A stretch of DNA of 64,000 nucleotides, from assembly GCA_964019135.1 (NCBI GenBank), contig OZ025253.1, forward strand, positions 5,957,059-6,021,058, read 5' to 3'. The notes beneath the pieces are model-generated. The model was not told the origin of the DNA. It saw nothing but the letters and a program-made list of their open reading frames with translations, and made no database searches. The translations under genes and the position numbers were made by a program. How positions within the stretch are numbered: the first letter of the stretch is position 1; every line of letters begins with the position of its first letter. Positions 38,089-50,669 of the stretch are shown piece after piece. The DNA comes from Arenicola marina (Eukaryota > Annelida > Polychaeta > Arenicolidae).

Positions 38089-38595
38089 CAATCGCCAAGA
38101 GACACTTTGCCTGTCAACCGGCATACAATCTGCGTTTGCCTTTGAGGGTTGGAGACCATTGAGGTGTGAGGGGCGGGGAGGGCGGGGGGGGGGGGGGGGC
38201 GGCGGGGCCAGCGCGGGGATGGGGTGGGGGGTAGGCTATCCTCAAAGGTAAAATCCACTCGTGACGTCACTCCATTGTTCTCTCAGGACATTATTTGTCT
38301 GTAATGTAGTGTGTTTGAGTCACAAGGACGTGGATTTGACATTAGTTAACATTCTCTGAAAAAGACATTAACGTACACTTAATCGCTGATACGTGGCATG
38401 AATATTGTTATATCGCATGGAATGCCCCACAAATTTGGGATAATTCTACCATGAACAAATTTGATCTGCTGTAAGTAACGTTGACTCCGTTAAGGCAGCA
38501 CACAAATGGAAATGTTTATGCAGCCGAATTTACTCCCCCCACACACAATCAAATGTTGCGTCAAATCAGAAGGCGCTTTCACTCAAATATTTCGT
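38089..38595. other. Intron sequence, nothing recognised
   Basis: Contains a poly-G run at about 38184-38200 and TGACGTCA at 38262-38269. Confidence 0.4.
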
Positions 38596-38905
38596 CCATT
38601 TAGACGTCTCGTCCAAGTAAATTTTGCGTCCAAGCTAATTTTGGGTCTAAGCTAATTTTTGCGTCCAAACAAATGGTGAGTTCACACAAATGGTGCGACC
38701 AAACAAATGGTGCGTCCAGACAAATGGTGCGTCCAAACAAATGGTGCGTCTAATCAAAAGGTGCGTCAAATAAAATGGTGCGTCTAATCAAAAGGTGCGT
38801 CTAATCAAAAGGTGCGTCTAATCAAAAGGTGCGTCTAATCAAAAGGTGCGTCCAAACAAATGGTGCGTCTAAACAGATGGTGCGTCTGAACAAATGGTGC
38901 GTCAA
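38596..38905. repeat. 18-bp minisatellite
   Basis: About 17 units of AATGGTGCGTCCAAACAA with TCTAATCAAAAGG variants. Confidence 0.93.
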
Positions 38906-39054
38906 ATGGCTGAGAATGGAGAAGAGGACACTTGTCCCCGATAGGCTTTCGTAGACTATTTAAACGCGTGACTTCTTCTAAGGCTTCTCGATTAGTGAAT
39001 TTTATTCCAATTTGCCGCGTCCTGAAATACCCCATGCAGTCAGTCATTGTCGAC

Positions 39055-39153
39055 AATGAAACCCTGGGCTCTTCCACAGCCTCACCTCCGCGGGCTCCGA
39101 CCGGAGTGAGCGCGCCACCTGGTGGGGGCTGTGGAAGAGACTAATGAAACCCT
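39055..39153. mobile_element. Very small foldback insertion with 11-bp flanking direct repeat
   Basis: AATGAAACCCT occurs at both ends (39055-39065 and 39143-39153). Inside lie 13-bp perfect inverted repeats, CTCTTCCACAGCC at 39069-39081 and its complement at 39127-39139, enclosing a 45-bp GC-rich loop. The layout is that of a tiny non-autonomous insertion with target-site duplication. A hairpin-generating duplication is the alternative. Confidence 0.5.
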
Positions 39154-39159
39154 ACCAAT

Positions 39160-39245
39160 GAGTGTCCGGATGGCGCCTCGAAACTTATTGCCAGCTTTGC
39201 CGGATTGCCGCCTCGAAATATGTCGCCAGCTTTGCCGGGTAGCGG
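39160..39245. repeat. Two-copy 35-bp direct repeat
   Basis: CGCCTCGAAA followed within 15-17 bp by GCCAGCTTTGCCGG appears twice in tandem. Confidence 0.7.
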
Positions 39246-39559
39246 TTAAAGCTGGAAACAAAACGAATTGTGTTCCTGAAATGTCACGCACAATATGGAG
39301 GGCAATTATTAGTCTTGTTGCGTACGGTGGGCTGTCATTTTACAGGGCAGTCGTCGCCTTGTGCTTGGTGTACGGTGTGTAAGTCCATGTTTTCATTTTG
39401 AGGGGTGACGAAAGGTTCGTGCCATTGGGAATAAACTTAAAGGTGATGTGGTGTATTGCAGTTTATGTATAAATTGTTACATGGCACGTTTACACGGTTT
39501 GCTTTTGCGGGTAACGGAGACAGACATGGACATGGCGAGATGCGGTATTTGTCAAATAA

Positions 39560-40045
39560 CGCCTCACACTGATGCACATTTATGTATAACGCGTCACGTG
39601 CGTACATTTGTATAACGTCCCACATACAATCGTTTGTATCACACATACATGTTTGTTTAACTCATCACAAAAACATTTTGTGTATAACTCGTCACAACAC
39701 ATCTGTTTGTATAACGCCTTGTGTACACACATTTCAGAATCTGTATAACGCCTCGTGTACACACATTTCAGAATCTGTGTAACGCCTCGTGTACACAGAT
39801 TTCTGTGTAACGCCTCATGTATACACATTTCAGAATCTGTATAACGCCTCGTGTACACATATTTCTGTATAACGTATCGTGTACACACATTTCAGAATCT
39901 GTATAACACCTCACGTACACACATTTCTGCATAACGCCTCACGAACACACATTTCTGTATAACGACTCACGTACACAAATTTCAGAATCTGTATAACGCC
40001 TCGTGTACAAACATTTCTGTATAACGCCTCACACACACAAATCAT
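39560..40045. repeat. Compound minisatellite of GTATAACGCCTCGTGTACAC units
   Basis: About 16 units alternating between a short form (about 22-26 bp, ending in ACACATTTCT) and a longer form (about 34-36 bp, ending in ACACATTTCAGAATCT). Confidence 0.9.
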
Positions 40046-40495
40046 GTGTCGGTCTCATTATCGGCGTTTTTCCACGGAGCTCGTGTTGAGTTTCTCCTTC
40101 ACTTTGCCGGGTATTAACATCAGGGAGATGCACACAGCAAGGCGACGGCGAGGGCCAAGAATCGTGTCCCGCATAATGTGATGTCGAGACACCGACGTGA
40201 CGAGAGGCGGGGGGGGGTGGGGCGGGAGGACATACTTTTAAAAGACGGAGGCACAAAAGGATGAGTAGACAAGGTCTCCTGACGACAAGGAGCGGGGCGA
40301 TCATGGTGGGAGGTGGGGGTGGTGGTGGTGGTGAAGGTGACAGGGGGATCTTCGGGTGGGTGCCAAGGAATATTCCCCCGCGAGTACTGGGCATTAATTA
40401 AGTATTCCGAAACCAGTGTGAAGCCAAGCCCTGAGCGTCGCGTCTCATCCTCAAACGAAACCCAGGTTTTACCTGGACAGCCAGATCTCTCACTG
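40046..40495. other. Intron sequence, nothing recognised
   Basis: GC-moderate unique DNA with a GGTGGT run at about 40315-40335. Confidence 0.4.
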
Positions 40496-40698
40496 TGCGA
40501 CGTCTCCTTTCTGGATACCCCCCCCCCCACCTCCCCCTCCATCGCTGTGCGACTTCTCCCCTTTGGATACCCCCTCCCCCTCCATCGCTGTGCGATTTCT
40601 TCCCTTTGGATACCCCCTCCCCCTCCCTCGGTGTGCGATTTCTTCCCTTTGGATACCCCCTCCCCCTCCTTGGCTGTGCGATTTCTCCCCTTTGGTGT
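40496..40698. repeat. C-rich minisatellite of about 43 bp
   Basis: Four to five units with TGTGCGATTTCTTCCCTTTG then GATACCCCCTCCCCCTCC. Confidence 0.9.
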
Positions 40699-40778
40699 CT
40701 GCTACCGGAAGTGACGTCACTACCGCTGCGTGTCATGCACAGACTGTAACGTAGAAACGTTTATTTTGAGACTTCACG

Positions 40779-43700
40779 GGCACGATATCTGTCAGGATGA
40801 CGTCACGGACACTGCACGATATCTGTCAGGATGACGGCGCGGACACTGCGCGATATCTGTCAGGATGACGGCGCGGACACTGCCCGATATCTGTCAGGAT
40901 GACGGCGCGGACACTGCCCGATATCTGTCAGGATGACGGCGCGGACACTGGGCGATATCTGTCAGGATGACGGCGCGGACACTGCGCGATATCTGTCAGG
41001 ATGACGGCGCGGACACTGGGCGATATCTGTCAGGATGACGGCGCGGACACTGGGCGATATCTGTCAGGATGACGGCGCGGACACTGGGCGATATCTGTCA
41101 GGATGACGGCGCGGACACTGGGCGATATCTGTCAGGATGACGGCGCGGACACTGGGCGATATCTGTCAGGATGACGGCGCGGACACTGGGCGATATCTGT
41201 CAGGATGACGGCGCGGACACTGGGCGATATCTGTCAGGATGACGGCGCGGACACTGGGCGATATCTGTCACAATGACGGCGCGGACACTGCCCGATATCT
41301 GTCAAGATGACGGCGCGGACACTGCGCGATATCTGTCAGGATGACGGCGCGGACACTGCCCGATATCTGTCAGGATGACGGCGCGGACACTGGGCGATAT
41401 CTGTCAGGATGACGGCGCGGACACTGGGCGATATCTGTCAGGATGACGGCGCGGACACTGGGCGATATCTGTCAGGATGACGGCGCGGACACTGCACGAT
41501 ATCTGTCAGGATGACGGCGCGGACACTGGGCGATATCTGTCAGGATGACGGCGCGGACACTGGGCGATATCTGTCAGGATGACGGCGCGGACACTGGGCG
41601 ATATCTGTCAGGATGACGGCGCGGACACTGCCCGATATCTGTCAGGATGACGGCGCGGACACTGCGCGATATCTGTCAGGATGACGGCGCGGACACTGCC
41701 CGATATCTGTCAGGATGACGGCGCGGACACTGGGCGATATCTGTCAGGATGACGACGCGGACACTGGGCGATATCTGTCAGGATGACGGCGCGGACACTG
41801 GGCGATATCTGTCAGGATGACGGCGCGGACACTGCGCGATATCTGTCAGGATGACGGCGCGGACACTGCCCGATATCTGTCAGGATGACGGCGCGGACAC
41901 TGCCCGATATCTGTCAGGATGACGGCGCGGACACTGGGCGATATCTGTCAGGATGACGGCGCGGACACTGCGCGATATCTGTCAGGATGACGGCGCGGAC
42001 ACTGGGCGATATCTGTCAGAATGACGGCGCGGACACTGGGCGATATCTGTCAGGATGACGGCGCGGACACTGGGCGATATCTGTCAGGATGACGGCGCGG
42101 ACACTGGGCGATATCTGTCAGGATGACGGCGCGGACACTGGGCGATATCTGTCAGGATGACGGCGCGGACACTGGGCGATATCTGTCAGGATGACGGCGC
42201 GGACACTGGGCGATATCTGTCAGGATGACGGCGCGGACACTGGGCGATATCTGTCAGGATGACGGCGCGGACACTGCCCGATATCTGTCAGGATGACGGC
42301 GCGGACACTGCGCGATATCTGTCAGGATGACGGCGCGGACACTGCCCGATATCTCTCAGGATGACGGCGCGGACACTGCCCGATATCTGTCAGGATGACG
42401 GCGCGGACACTGGGCGATATCTGTCAGGATGACGGCGCGGACACTGCGCGATATCTGTCAGGATGACGGCGCGGACACTGGGCGATATCTGTCAGGATGA
42501 CGGCGCGGACACTGGGCGATATCTGTCAGGATGACGGCGCGGACACTGGGCGATATCTGTCAGGATGACGGCGCGGACACTGGGCGATATCTGTCAGGAT
42601 GACGGCGCGGACACTGGGCGATATCTGTCAGGATGACGGCGCGGACACTGGGCGATATCTGTCAGGATGACGGCGCGGACACTGGGCGATATCTGTCAGG
42701 GTGACGGCGCGGACACTGCACGATATCTGTCAGGATGACGGCGCGGACACTGGGCGATATCTGTCAGGATGACGGCGCGGACACTGGGCGATATCTGTCA
42801 GGATGACGGCACGGACACTGGGCGATATCTGTCAGGATGACGGCGCGGACACTGCCCGATATCTGTCAGGATGACGGCGCGGACACTGGGCGATATCTGT
42901 CAGGATGACGGCGCGGACACTGCCCGATATCTGTCAGGATGACGGCGCGGACACAGGGCGATATCTGTCAGGATGACGACGCGGACACTGGGCGATATCT
43001 GTCAGGATGACGGCGCGGACACTGGGCGATATCTGTCAGGATGACGGCGCGGACACTGCCCGATATCTGTCAGGATGACGGCGCGGACACTGCTCGATAT
43101 CTGTCAGGATGACGGCGCGGACACTGCCCGATATCTGTCAGGATGACGGCGCGGACACTGGGCGATATCTGTCAGGATGACGGCGCGGACACTGCGCGAT
43201 ATCTGTCAGGATGACGGCGCGGACACTGCCCGATATCTGTCAGGATGACGGCGCGGACACTGGGCGATATCTGTCAGGATGACGGCGCGGACACTGCCCG
43301 ATATCTGTCAGGATGACGGCGCGGACACTGCCCGATATCTGTCAGGATGACGGCGCGGACACTGCGCGATATCTGTCAGGATGACGTCACGGACACTGCG
43401 CGATATCTGTCAGGATGACGGCGCGGACACTGGGCGATATCTGTCAGGATGACGGCGCGGACACTGGGCGATATCTGTCAGGATGACGGCGCGGACACTG
43501 GGCGATATCTGTCAGGATGACGGCGCGGACATTGGGCGATATCTGTCAGGATGACGGCGCGGATACTGCACGATATCTGTCAGGATGACGGCGCGGACAC
43601 TGCGCGATATCTGTCAGGATGACGGCGCGGACACTGCACGATATCTGTCAGGATGACGGCGCGGACACTGGGCGATATCTGTCGGGATGACGGCGCGGAC

Positions 43701-43912
43701 ACTGGGCGATATCTGTCGGGATGACGGCGCGGACACTGAGCGATATCTGTCAGGATGACGGCGCGGACACTGGGCGATATCTGTCAGGATGACGGCGCGG
43801 ACACTGCGCAATATCTGTCAGGATGACGGCGCGGACACTGGGCGATATCTGTCAGGATGACGGCGCGGACATTGGGCGATATCTGTCAGGATGACGGGCG
43901 GACACTGATAGC
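40779..43912. repeat. 34-bp satellite array with higher-order structure
   Basis: About 92 units of CGATATCTGTCAGGATGACG plus GCGCGGACACTGGG. One dinucleotide before CGATATC is variable (GG, CG, CC or CA). A 14-unit (476-bp) higher-order block with the order CG, CC, CC, GG, CG, eight GG, CC occurs at about 40845-41320 and 41831-42306. A diverging third copy starts at 42307. The first unit and one near 43382 carry TGACGTCA in place of TGACGGCG. Confidence 0.98.
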
Positions 43913-44560
43913 TTTCGCGTGGCGTTCCTCACGTATTTAAAGACGACGATATCGGCTCCAGGATCGCATCACGGGCGATGTGGTAGATACACGGTTGGTT
44001 GTGGACCTGTCAACAAGACAGATGGCAGAAGGACTTGATTGGAGCGTGTGGGGTGCGCTGCCCCGTTCGAATGTCCTGGAAAAACACGGATTGTATCCAG
44101 TCGCCCCTCCCATTCCGTCCTCCCCTGCTGCCCGCCAGCGCTCATCACTCTACCAAATGTCCACGCGGTTGTCATGGACATTTGTATGACATCTGGAGGG
44201 CAGTGGATCATTAAATAAGGAAGCCGCCATTCCGGGAGGATATAACATTTCTGCGGCGTTTGTAATTGGAGACATACTTAAGGCCGACATGTCTCCGAGG
44301 GAGGAATCGATTTTCTGATCTCTGTAGACCATGTCCTTGGCCTTGGTGACAAGTTGTTATCGTCGGGCGGGGTAGGCGGGGTGGGTGTTGGGAGTGGCCG
44401 GCGCGGGACGGGGGGGTATGGGGGATGTGTGAGGGGTGAGGGGTGAGTGGTTTGCCGGGAGCCTGGTCTGGTTCCGGTTGGAAGGGTGGAGGGCGCAGGA
44501 CGGGGTCGTAAGGAAGGGATTGCTTATATCTGGGTGCAGTCTGGTTTCTGTCTGAATGGC
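43913..44560. other. Intron sequence, nothing recognised
   Basis: Unique DNA with no exon recognised. Confidence 0.4.
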
Positions 44561-44720
44561 GGATGACGTGGTGACGGTGGTGGGGGTGGGAGTGATGGGG
44601 GTGGGGGGTGATGGTGGTGGTGGTGGTGGGGGTGATGGGGGTGGAGGATGATGGTGGTGATGGTAGTTATGGGGGTGGTGAGTGATGGCGGTGGTGGCGG
44701 TGGTGGGGGTGGTGGCAATG
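44561..44720. repeat. GGTGGTGATGGGGGT-rich simple repeat
   Basis: Irregular GGT/GAT triplet-rich stretch. Confidence 0.85.
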
Positions 44721-44844
44721 GTGAAAGGGGTGGAAGGCCACGGTTTTGCTGAAAATATTCCGGGAGTTGAAGCCATAATAATTGTGAGACTCGGCCGGGG
44801 AAGAAGACTGACTGACGGACCCCAGGACGGATGGGGTGAAGTGG

Positions 44845-46510
44845 GACCACGGTCAGGGCCGGGGCGAGGGCCAGGGTGAGGGCCAGGGTGAGGGCCAGGG
44901 TGAGGACCACGGTGAGGGCCAGGGTGAGGGCCAGGGTGAGGGCCAGGGTAAGAGCCAGGGCGAGGGCCAGGGTGAGGGCCAGGGTAAGGGCCAGGATGAG
45001 AGCCCGGGTGAGGGCCGGGGCGAGGGCCAGGGTGAGAGTCAGGGCGAGGGCCAGAGTGAGAGCCAGGGTGAGAGCCAGGGCGAGGGCCAGGGTGAGAGCC
45101 AGGGTAAGAGCCAGGGCGAGGGCCAGGGTGAGAGCCGGGGTGAGAGCCAGTGTGAGGGCCAGGGTGAGAGCCAGGGCGAGAGCCAGGGTGAGGGCCAGGG
45201 TGAGGGCCAGGGTGAGGGCCAGGCTGAGGTCCAGGGTGAGGGCCAGGGTGAGGGCCAGGGTGAGAGCCAGGGCGAGGGCCAGGGTGAGGGCCTGGGTGAG
45301 AGCCAGTGTGAGGGCCAGGGTGAGAGCCAGTGTGAGGGCCAGGGTGAGGGCCAGGGTGAGAGCCAGGGCGAGAGCCAGGGTGAGGGCCAGGGTAAGAGCC
45401 AGGGCGAGGGCCAGGGAAAGAGCCAGGGAGAGGGCCAGGGCGAGGGCCAGGGTGAGAGCCAGTGTGCGGGCCATGGTGAGAGCCAAGACGAGGGCCAGGC
45501 TGAGGTCCAGGGCGAGGGCCAGGGTGAGGGCCAGGGTGAGAGCCAGGGCGAGGGCCAGGGTGAGAGCCAGGGTGAGAGCCAGGGCGAGGGCCAGGGTGAG
45601 GGCCAGGGTAAGGGCCAGGATGAGAGCCCGGGTGAGGGCCGGGGCGAGGGCCAGGCTGAGGTCCAGGGCGAGGGCCAGGGTGAGGGCCAGGGTGAGAGCC
45701 AGGGCGAGGGCCAGGGAGAGGGCCAGGGAGAGGGCCAGGCGAGGGCCAGGGTAAGAGCCAGGGTGAGAGCCAGGGCGAGGGCCAGGGTGAGGGCCAGGGT
45801 AAGGGCCAGGATGAGAGCCCGGGTGAGGGCCGGGGCGAGGGCCAGGGTGAGAGTCAGGGCGAGGGCCAGAGTGAGAGCCAGGGTGAGAGCCAGGGCGAGG
45901 GCCAGGGTGAGAGCCAGGGCGAGGGCCAGGGTGACGGCCAGGGTGAGAGCCGGGGCGAGGGCCAGGGCGAGGGCCAGGGCGAGGGCCAGGGTGAGAGCCA
46001 GGGTGAGGGCCAGGGCGAGGGCCAGGGTGAGGGCCAGGGTGAGGGCCAGGGCGAGGGTCAGGGTGAGGGCCAGGGCGAGGGCCAGGACGAGGGCGAGGGC
46101 CAGGACGAGGGCGAGGGCCAGGGTGAGTGCCAGGGTGAGGGTCAGGGTGAGGGCCAGAGTGAGGGCCAGGGTGAGGGCCAGGGTGAGGGCCAGGGTGAGT
46201 GCCAGGGTGAGGGCCAGGGCGAGGGCCCGGGTGAGGGCCAGGGTTAGAGCCGGGGGGAGGGCCAGGGTGAGAGTCGGGGCGAGGGCCAGGGTTAGAGCCA
46301 GGGTGAGGGCCAGTGTAAGGGCTAGGGCGAGTTCCAGGGTGAGGGCCAGGGTAAGGGCCAGGGCGAGGGCGAGGGCCAGGGTGAGTGCCAGGGTTAGAGC
46401 AAGGACGAGGGCCAGGGTGAGGGCCATGGTGAGGGCCATGGTCAGGGCCAGGGTGAGAGCCAGGGCGAGGGCCAGGGTGAGGGCCAGGGTGAGGGCCAGA
46501 GATTAAGAGA
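44845..46510. repeat. 12-bp minisatellite (GGCCAGGGTGAG)
   Basis: About 138 units of 12 bp with GAG/GCG/AGAG/TAAG variants. Longer blocks recur; for example AGGGTAAGGGCCAGGATGAG starts at about 44981, 45605 and 45796, so segments of many units have been copied. Because 12 is divisible by three and the unit has no stop in most frames, both strands stay open for hundreds of codons (Glu-Gly-Gln-Gly, Ala-Arg, Pro-Gly-Pro-His, Leu-Ala-Leu-Thr). None of these is called a gene. Confidence 0.97.
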
Positions 46511-47004
46511 TGGGTAGGGGGCCAGGCGATAAGAGAAGAGTAGGGGGGCGGGTAGATCTCAAGAAAGGGGGAGTGGGCGTTTGGCTGTACACGATTTGGG
46601 ACAAGAGGTGAAAGGAAGGTCATGCCAACATCTCCCGGGGCGAGCAGTGAACCCGGCAGACGCTGGCGGACAAGGGGTGCCGGGAGAGGGTGGGACTACG
46701 GGGTGGGGGGGGGGTGAGCGGGAGGGGTGAGGGGGGGGGGGGGTGAGCGGGAGGGGTGAGGGGGGGGGGTGAGGGGTGGGGGGTCGCTGCGGCGTCTGGA
46801 GGGAGGAAGGGTTGTCAAAAGGGCCTTGGGGCTCGGGGCCAAAGTAAAGAAAGCAAATGGAGGATATAATGAAAGCAAATATCAGCCGGCGTTGGCGACG
46901 TGCCCCCTCCCACCCATCCCTCATGTCACAGTTGACAGATGGAGTGGAGCAACAAACCCACCATCCGGCCTTTATTGGATGGCGTGTCTCCGCTGAGGCT
47001 GGGG
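46511..47004. other. Intron sequence with poly-G runs
   Basis: GAGGGGTGAGGGGGGGG motifs at about 46705-46780. No exon recognised. Confidence 0.45.
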
Positions 47005-48490
47005 CGGTGGCTGCTGGTTGGCCGGTGGTCGGTGGCTGCTGGTTCGTGGTCGGTGGCTGCTGGTTGGTGTTCGGTGGCTGCTAGTTGGTAGCTGCTGGTT
47101 GGTGGCTGGGTGGCCGGTGGCTGATGGCTGGTGGCTGATTGCTGATGGCTGGTGGCTGATGGCTGATGGCTGGTGGCTGATGGCTGATGGCTGGTGGGTG
47201 GTGGCTGGTGGCTGGTGGCTGATGGCTGGTGGCTGATGGCTGTTCGCTGGTGGGTGGTGGCTGATGGCTGGTGGCTGATGGCTGATGTCTGTGGATGGTG
47301 GGTGGTGGCTGGTGGCTGCTGGTTGGTGGCTGGGTGGCCGGTGGCTGGTGGGTGGTGGCTGGTGGCTGGTGGTCGGTGGCTGCTGGTTGGTGGTCGGTGG
47401 CTGCTGGTTGGTGGTCGGTGGCAGCTGGTTGGTGGTCGGTGGCTTCTGGTTGGTGGCTGGGTGGTCGGTGGTTGGTGGCTGATGGCTGGTGTCTGTGGGT
47501 GGTGGCTGGTGGCTGCTGGTGGTCGGTGGCTCTGGTTGATGGTCGATGGCTGCTGGTTGGTGGTCGGTGGCTGCTGATTGGTGGTCGGTGGCTGCTGGTT
47601 GGTGGTCGGTGGCTGCTGGTTGGTGGTCGGTGGCTGCTGGTTGGTGGTCGGTGGCTGCTGGTTGGTGGCTGCTGGTTGGTGGTCGGTGGCTGCTGGTTGG
47701 TGGGCGGTAGCTGCTGGTTGGTGGTTGGTGGCTGGTGGCCGATGGCTGTGGCTGTCAGTGATGATGGTTCGTGGCTGTGGCTGGTGGCAGTTAGAGACGA
47801 TGGCTGGTGGTTGTAGCTGCGTACTGGGGCTGTGAGTGTTGCTGTGTTTATGGCTGGGTCTGTGGCTGTGGCTGTGGCTGTGGCTGTGGCTGTGGCTGTG
47901 GCTGTGGCTGTGGCTGTGGCTGGGGCTGGGGCTGGTGGCTGTGGCTGGGTCTGGTGGCTGTGGTTGTGGCTGGGGCTCGTGGCTGGTGGCTGGTGGCTGG
48001 TGGCTAGTGGCTGTGGCTGTGGCTGTGGCTGTGGCTGTGGCTGGTGGCTGGTGGCTGGTGGCTGGTGGCTAGTGGCTGTGGCTGGTGGCTGGTGGTTGGT
48101 GGCTGGTGGCGGTTAGAGATGATGGCTGGTGGCTTGGTGGTTGTGGCTGGGACTGGTGGCTTTGGCTGGTGGCTTTGGCTGGTGGCTGTGGCTGGTGGCT
48201 GGTGGCTGGTGGCTGGTGGCTGTGGCTGTGGCTGGGGCTGGAGCTGGTTGCTGGGGCTGGTGGCTGTGGCTGGGGCTGGTGGCTGTGGCTGGTGGCTGAT
48301 GGCTGGTGGTTGGGGCTGGTGGCTGTGGCTGTGGCTGTGGCTGGGTGGCTGCTTGCTGCTGGCTGGTGGCAGTTAGAGATGGTGTCTGGCTGCAGTTAGA
48401 GATGGTAGCTGGTGGCGGTGGCTGTGGCTGTGGCTTGTTGGTGATGATGACTGATGCCTGGTGGCCGGTGGCTGGTGGTGGGCTGACGGC
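47005..48490. repeat. GGCTGGT/GTGGCTGCTGGTTGGTGGTCG compound repeat
   Basis: A mixture of 7-mer GGTGGCT units, a 21-bp unit (TCGGTGGCTGCTGGTTGGTG plus G) and pure (TGGCTG)n hexamers at about 47850-47930 and 48005-48045. Gly/Trp-rich frames on the plus strand are artefacts. Confidence 0.95.
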
Positions 48491-49137
48491 TGGTCGCTAG
48501 GTGGAAGAACATGATTGTTGTTGGTTGACGGCATGTGGTGAGGTATTGCCAGGCCGCTGGTTAATGGAGTGTGACACATACACCCATACAACACCCCGAT
48601 TTATTCTGACAAATATACCGTTTATTTGACGCGCTAGTGTCGCCGATGTTCCTACCTGTCTCTCTCCTGGCAAGACGAATCGTATCACACCCCCAGCCCC
48701 CATCCCCCTCTCCCTCCCCAGATCGCCGCGCCACCGGGTGGGGAAACGTGGCGACAAATGGGTACCGGACCGTCATATATCACTGGTGGCGCCGCGTGGT
48801 GGCAGTTCCCGTCAACCGAAGGCCGCGGGGTGGTGGGCGGGGGGATATGTCACCGTCACTGTCGCCATGGTGCCATGGACTGAGAACCCACGTGTTTAGA
48901 AGGGTGAGGATGGTGTAGGGTGGGCGGGGTGGGGCGGGGGGGGGGGGGGTGCCGTGATGGTCTGAGCCCCATTCAGGGGATTATGCCGCATCCACATAGA
49001 TCGTGTTTATCTCGATGGAAGTACCAGGACGTATGTCACTTTCATCACGGATTCTTTCGTCTCTTGGCGGCAGCCAGCGCCATCTAACGGCTGGAGACTA
49101 GGGAGTGGGCGTATGGCAACCCCTTGGTTAAACAAGG
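48491..49137. other. Intron sequence, nothing recognised
   Basis: Unique DNA with a poly-G run at about 48936-48950. Confidence 0.4.
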
Positions 49138-49391
49138 GGCCGACGCGATAGCTCAGTGGGCTAGTGCGCTCGCCTTGAGTGCTCTGGCCACCTGAGAGCC
49201 TAACGGCACGTGGATCGGTGGTTCGAGCCCCGCTGTGGACGTGTCGGTGTGGTCGCAGGATAAAGGTCCCATGTCTTTCTTCGCAAAGAGTAGGCGGTTA
49301 CCCTCGGGGACATGGCTCCGCTCTTCCCTTCCTTCTCCCATTGACGCGACATGAACAAAAGTGGTTAAAGCGTCCTGAATAACCAACCAAG
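49138..49391 (+). mobile_element. tRNA-derived SINE, copy 2
   Basis: Full-length relative of the element at 15829. The A box is TAGCTCAGTGGG (49149-49160) and the B box GGTTCGAGCCC (49220-49230). It has the same 3' body (TCGCAGGATAAAG, CTCTTCCCTTC, AAAGCGTCCTG) and ends in AACCAACCAA. CCCTTGGT at 49121-49128 and 49392-49399 is a possible 8-bp target-site duplication. Pol III promoter boxes are better preserved than in copy 1. Confidence 0.87.
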
Positions 49392-50669
49392 CCCTTGGTC
49401 ACGTGACTCGGGGTGACGCTTCCTGGGGTCTGGGGTGCACGCACCCTATAAGGGTCTGTAAGTGACGTCACAGACAGCGCGCGCTCACCTCTAGAAACAA
49501 CCATTCTGGGTACAACGCGTCAGAGGGTCCCTATACTTTACTATGGGCCTCAAACTAGGCTCGGAAAGCTATATGGAGTAAATGTTTGGGGGTGTACCTT
49601 CATACTCATATTAGTTTGAATCGAAAGACGCTGGTTTTCTGTGCGTTTCATGGCATTACCAAGAGGTCCCCACGTTCTGTATATGGGGCGGTGAACCGTT
49701 ATGTAACCAAAACTGGATTCGCTGGAGGTGATGTCACTTACACGCCCCATTGGTCCAACAAATACCCGTCTCATTAATTCTACACACGCTCAGTCAATAA
49801 TACGCCCCCACTGCCCTCCCCCCACCTCCACTGATTTGATTCATTTCGATATCGAGTTACGTGTTCGTCGTTAAATAGATAAATAAACCTCTCAAAAGAT
49901 TCTATGCCATTCAAATTGCTATCAATATCGTGCCAACATTAATCTATGATAATCAATATTCTGGTAACCTGATAATTAATATATCTGGCAAAACAAAAAT
50001 CTATATTTAAATGCAATTTTGTGACTGATGCCAGATGCGTGCCAGCAATAATCCCACAAATGAACGCAGGAATGAATACTGTTTACAGCTATACATAATA
50101 TATTCACATTAATGGATAACATCAGAAAATATTGCTGGTAATTTGTGAATGAATGGGACAGAATTTCATCTAGGAGGTATACATATACATTTAGGCAATA
50201 AATAGTCAACATATAAGATGCTGCTGTCATCTAGAAATTCTTCAGGCACCAAATACGGATTCATTATATGATCATGGCCAAACCACATCCGTGAAAGCTA
50301 CTTTATGGAGATGGTTTACATAGGTCATAATTAACATCCCAATCAGCGGGCCTGTCATAGTCAAAAGAAGTCAAACATTTGAAATGATGAGCAGTATTTT
50401 ATAATGAATGTTTATTGTATACACGTGTATCTGAAGGGTATATAAACCCAATACGTGTACATACATGTACATGTAGTCCGTTCTGACCCGTCAAATTCGG
50501 ATAATCGCAACTTCGGTTAAGTGCAACTTTTCGGCTGCCAAATAGCAGTTGTTATTATGCGGAGTGCGCTGTATATTGTTAGCTATCTACCAATCGTGTC
50601 TGTGCTTCCCTGTAAGTTGCCATGGCTACCTGACCCTGACCACCCCCCCCCCCCCTCCTCTCCTTGCAG
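49392..50669. other. 3' end of the proposed large intron
   Basis: Unique, AT-rich in the middle, with TGACGTCA at 49463-49470. It ends in a long pyrimidine tract (C run then TCCTCTCCTTGCAG), a strong 3' splice site. Confidence 0.55.

Noticed and set aside
40779..43912. CRISPR-like array
   Set aside because: 34-bp units are contiguous with no unique spacers, and the genome is animal. The same applies to the 25-, 35- and 44-bp arrays.
44524..46623. Frames of 699, 556 and 466 codons on both strands
   Set aside because: The 12-bp repeat is open in several frames of both strands at once, which real coding sequence would not be.
47018..48399. Gly/Trp-rich frames
   Set aside because: Direct translation of GGCTGGT repeats, with many overlapping frames open.
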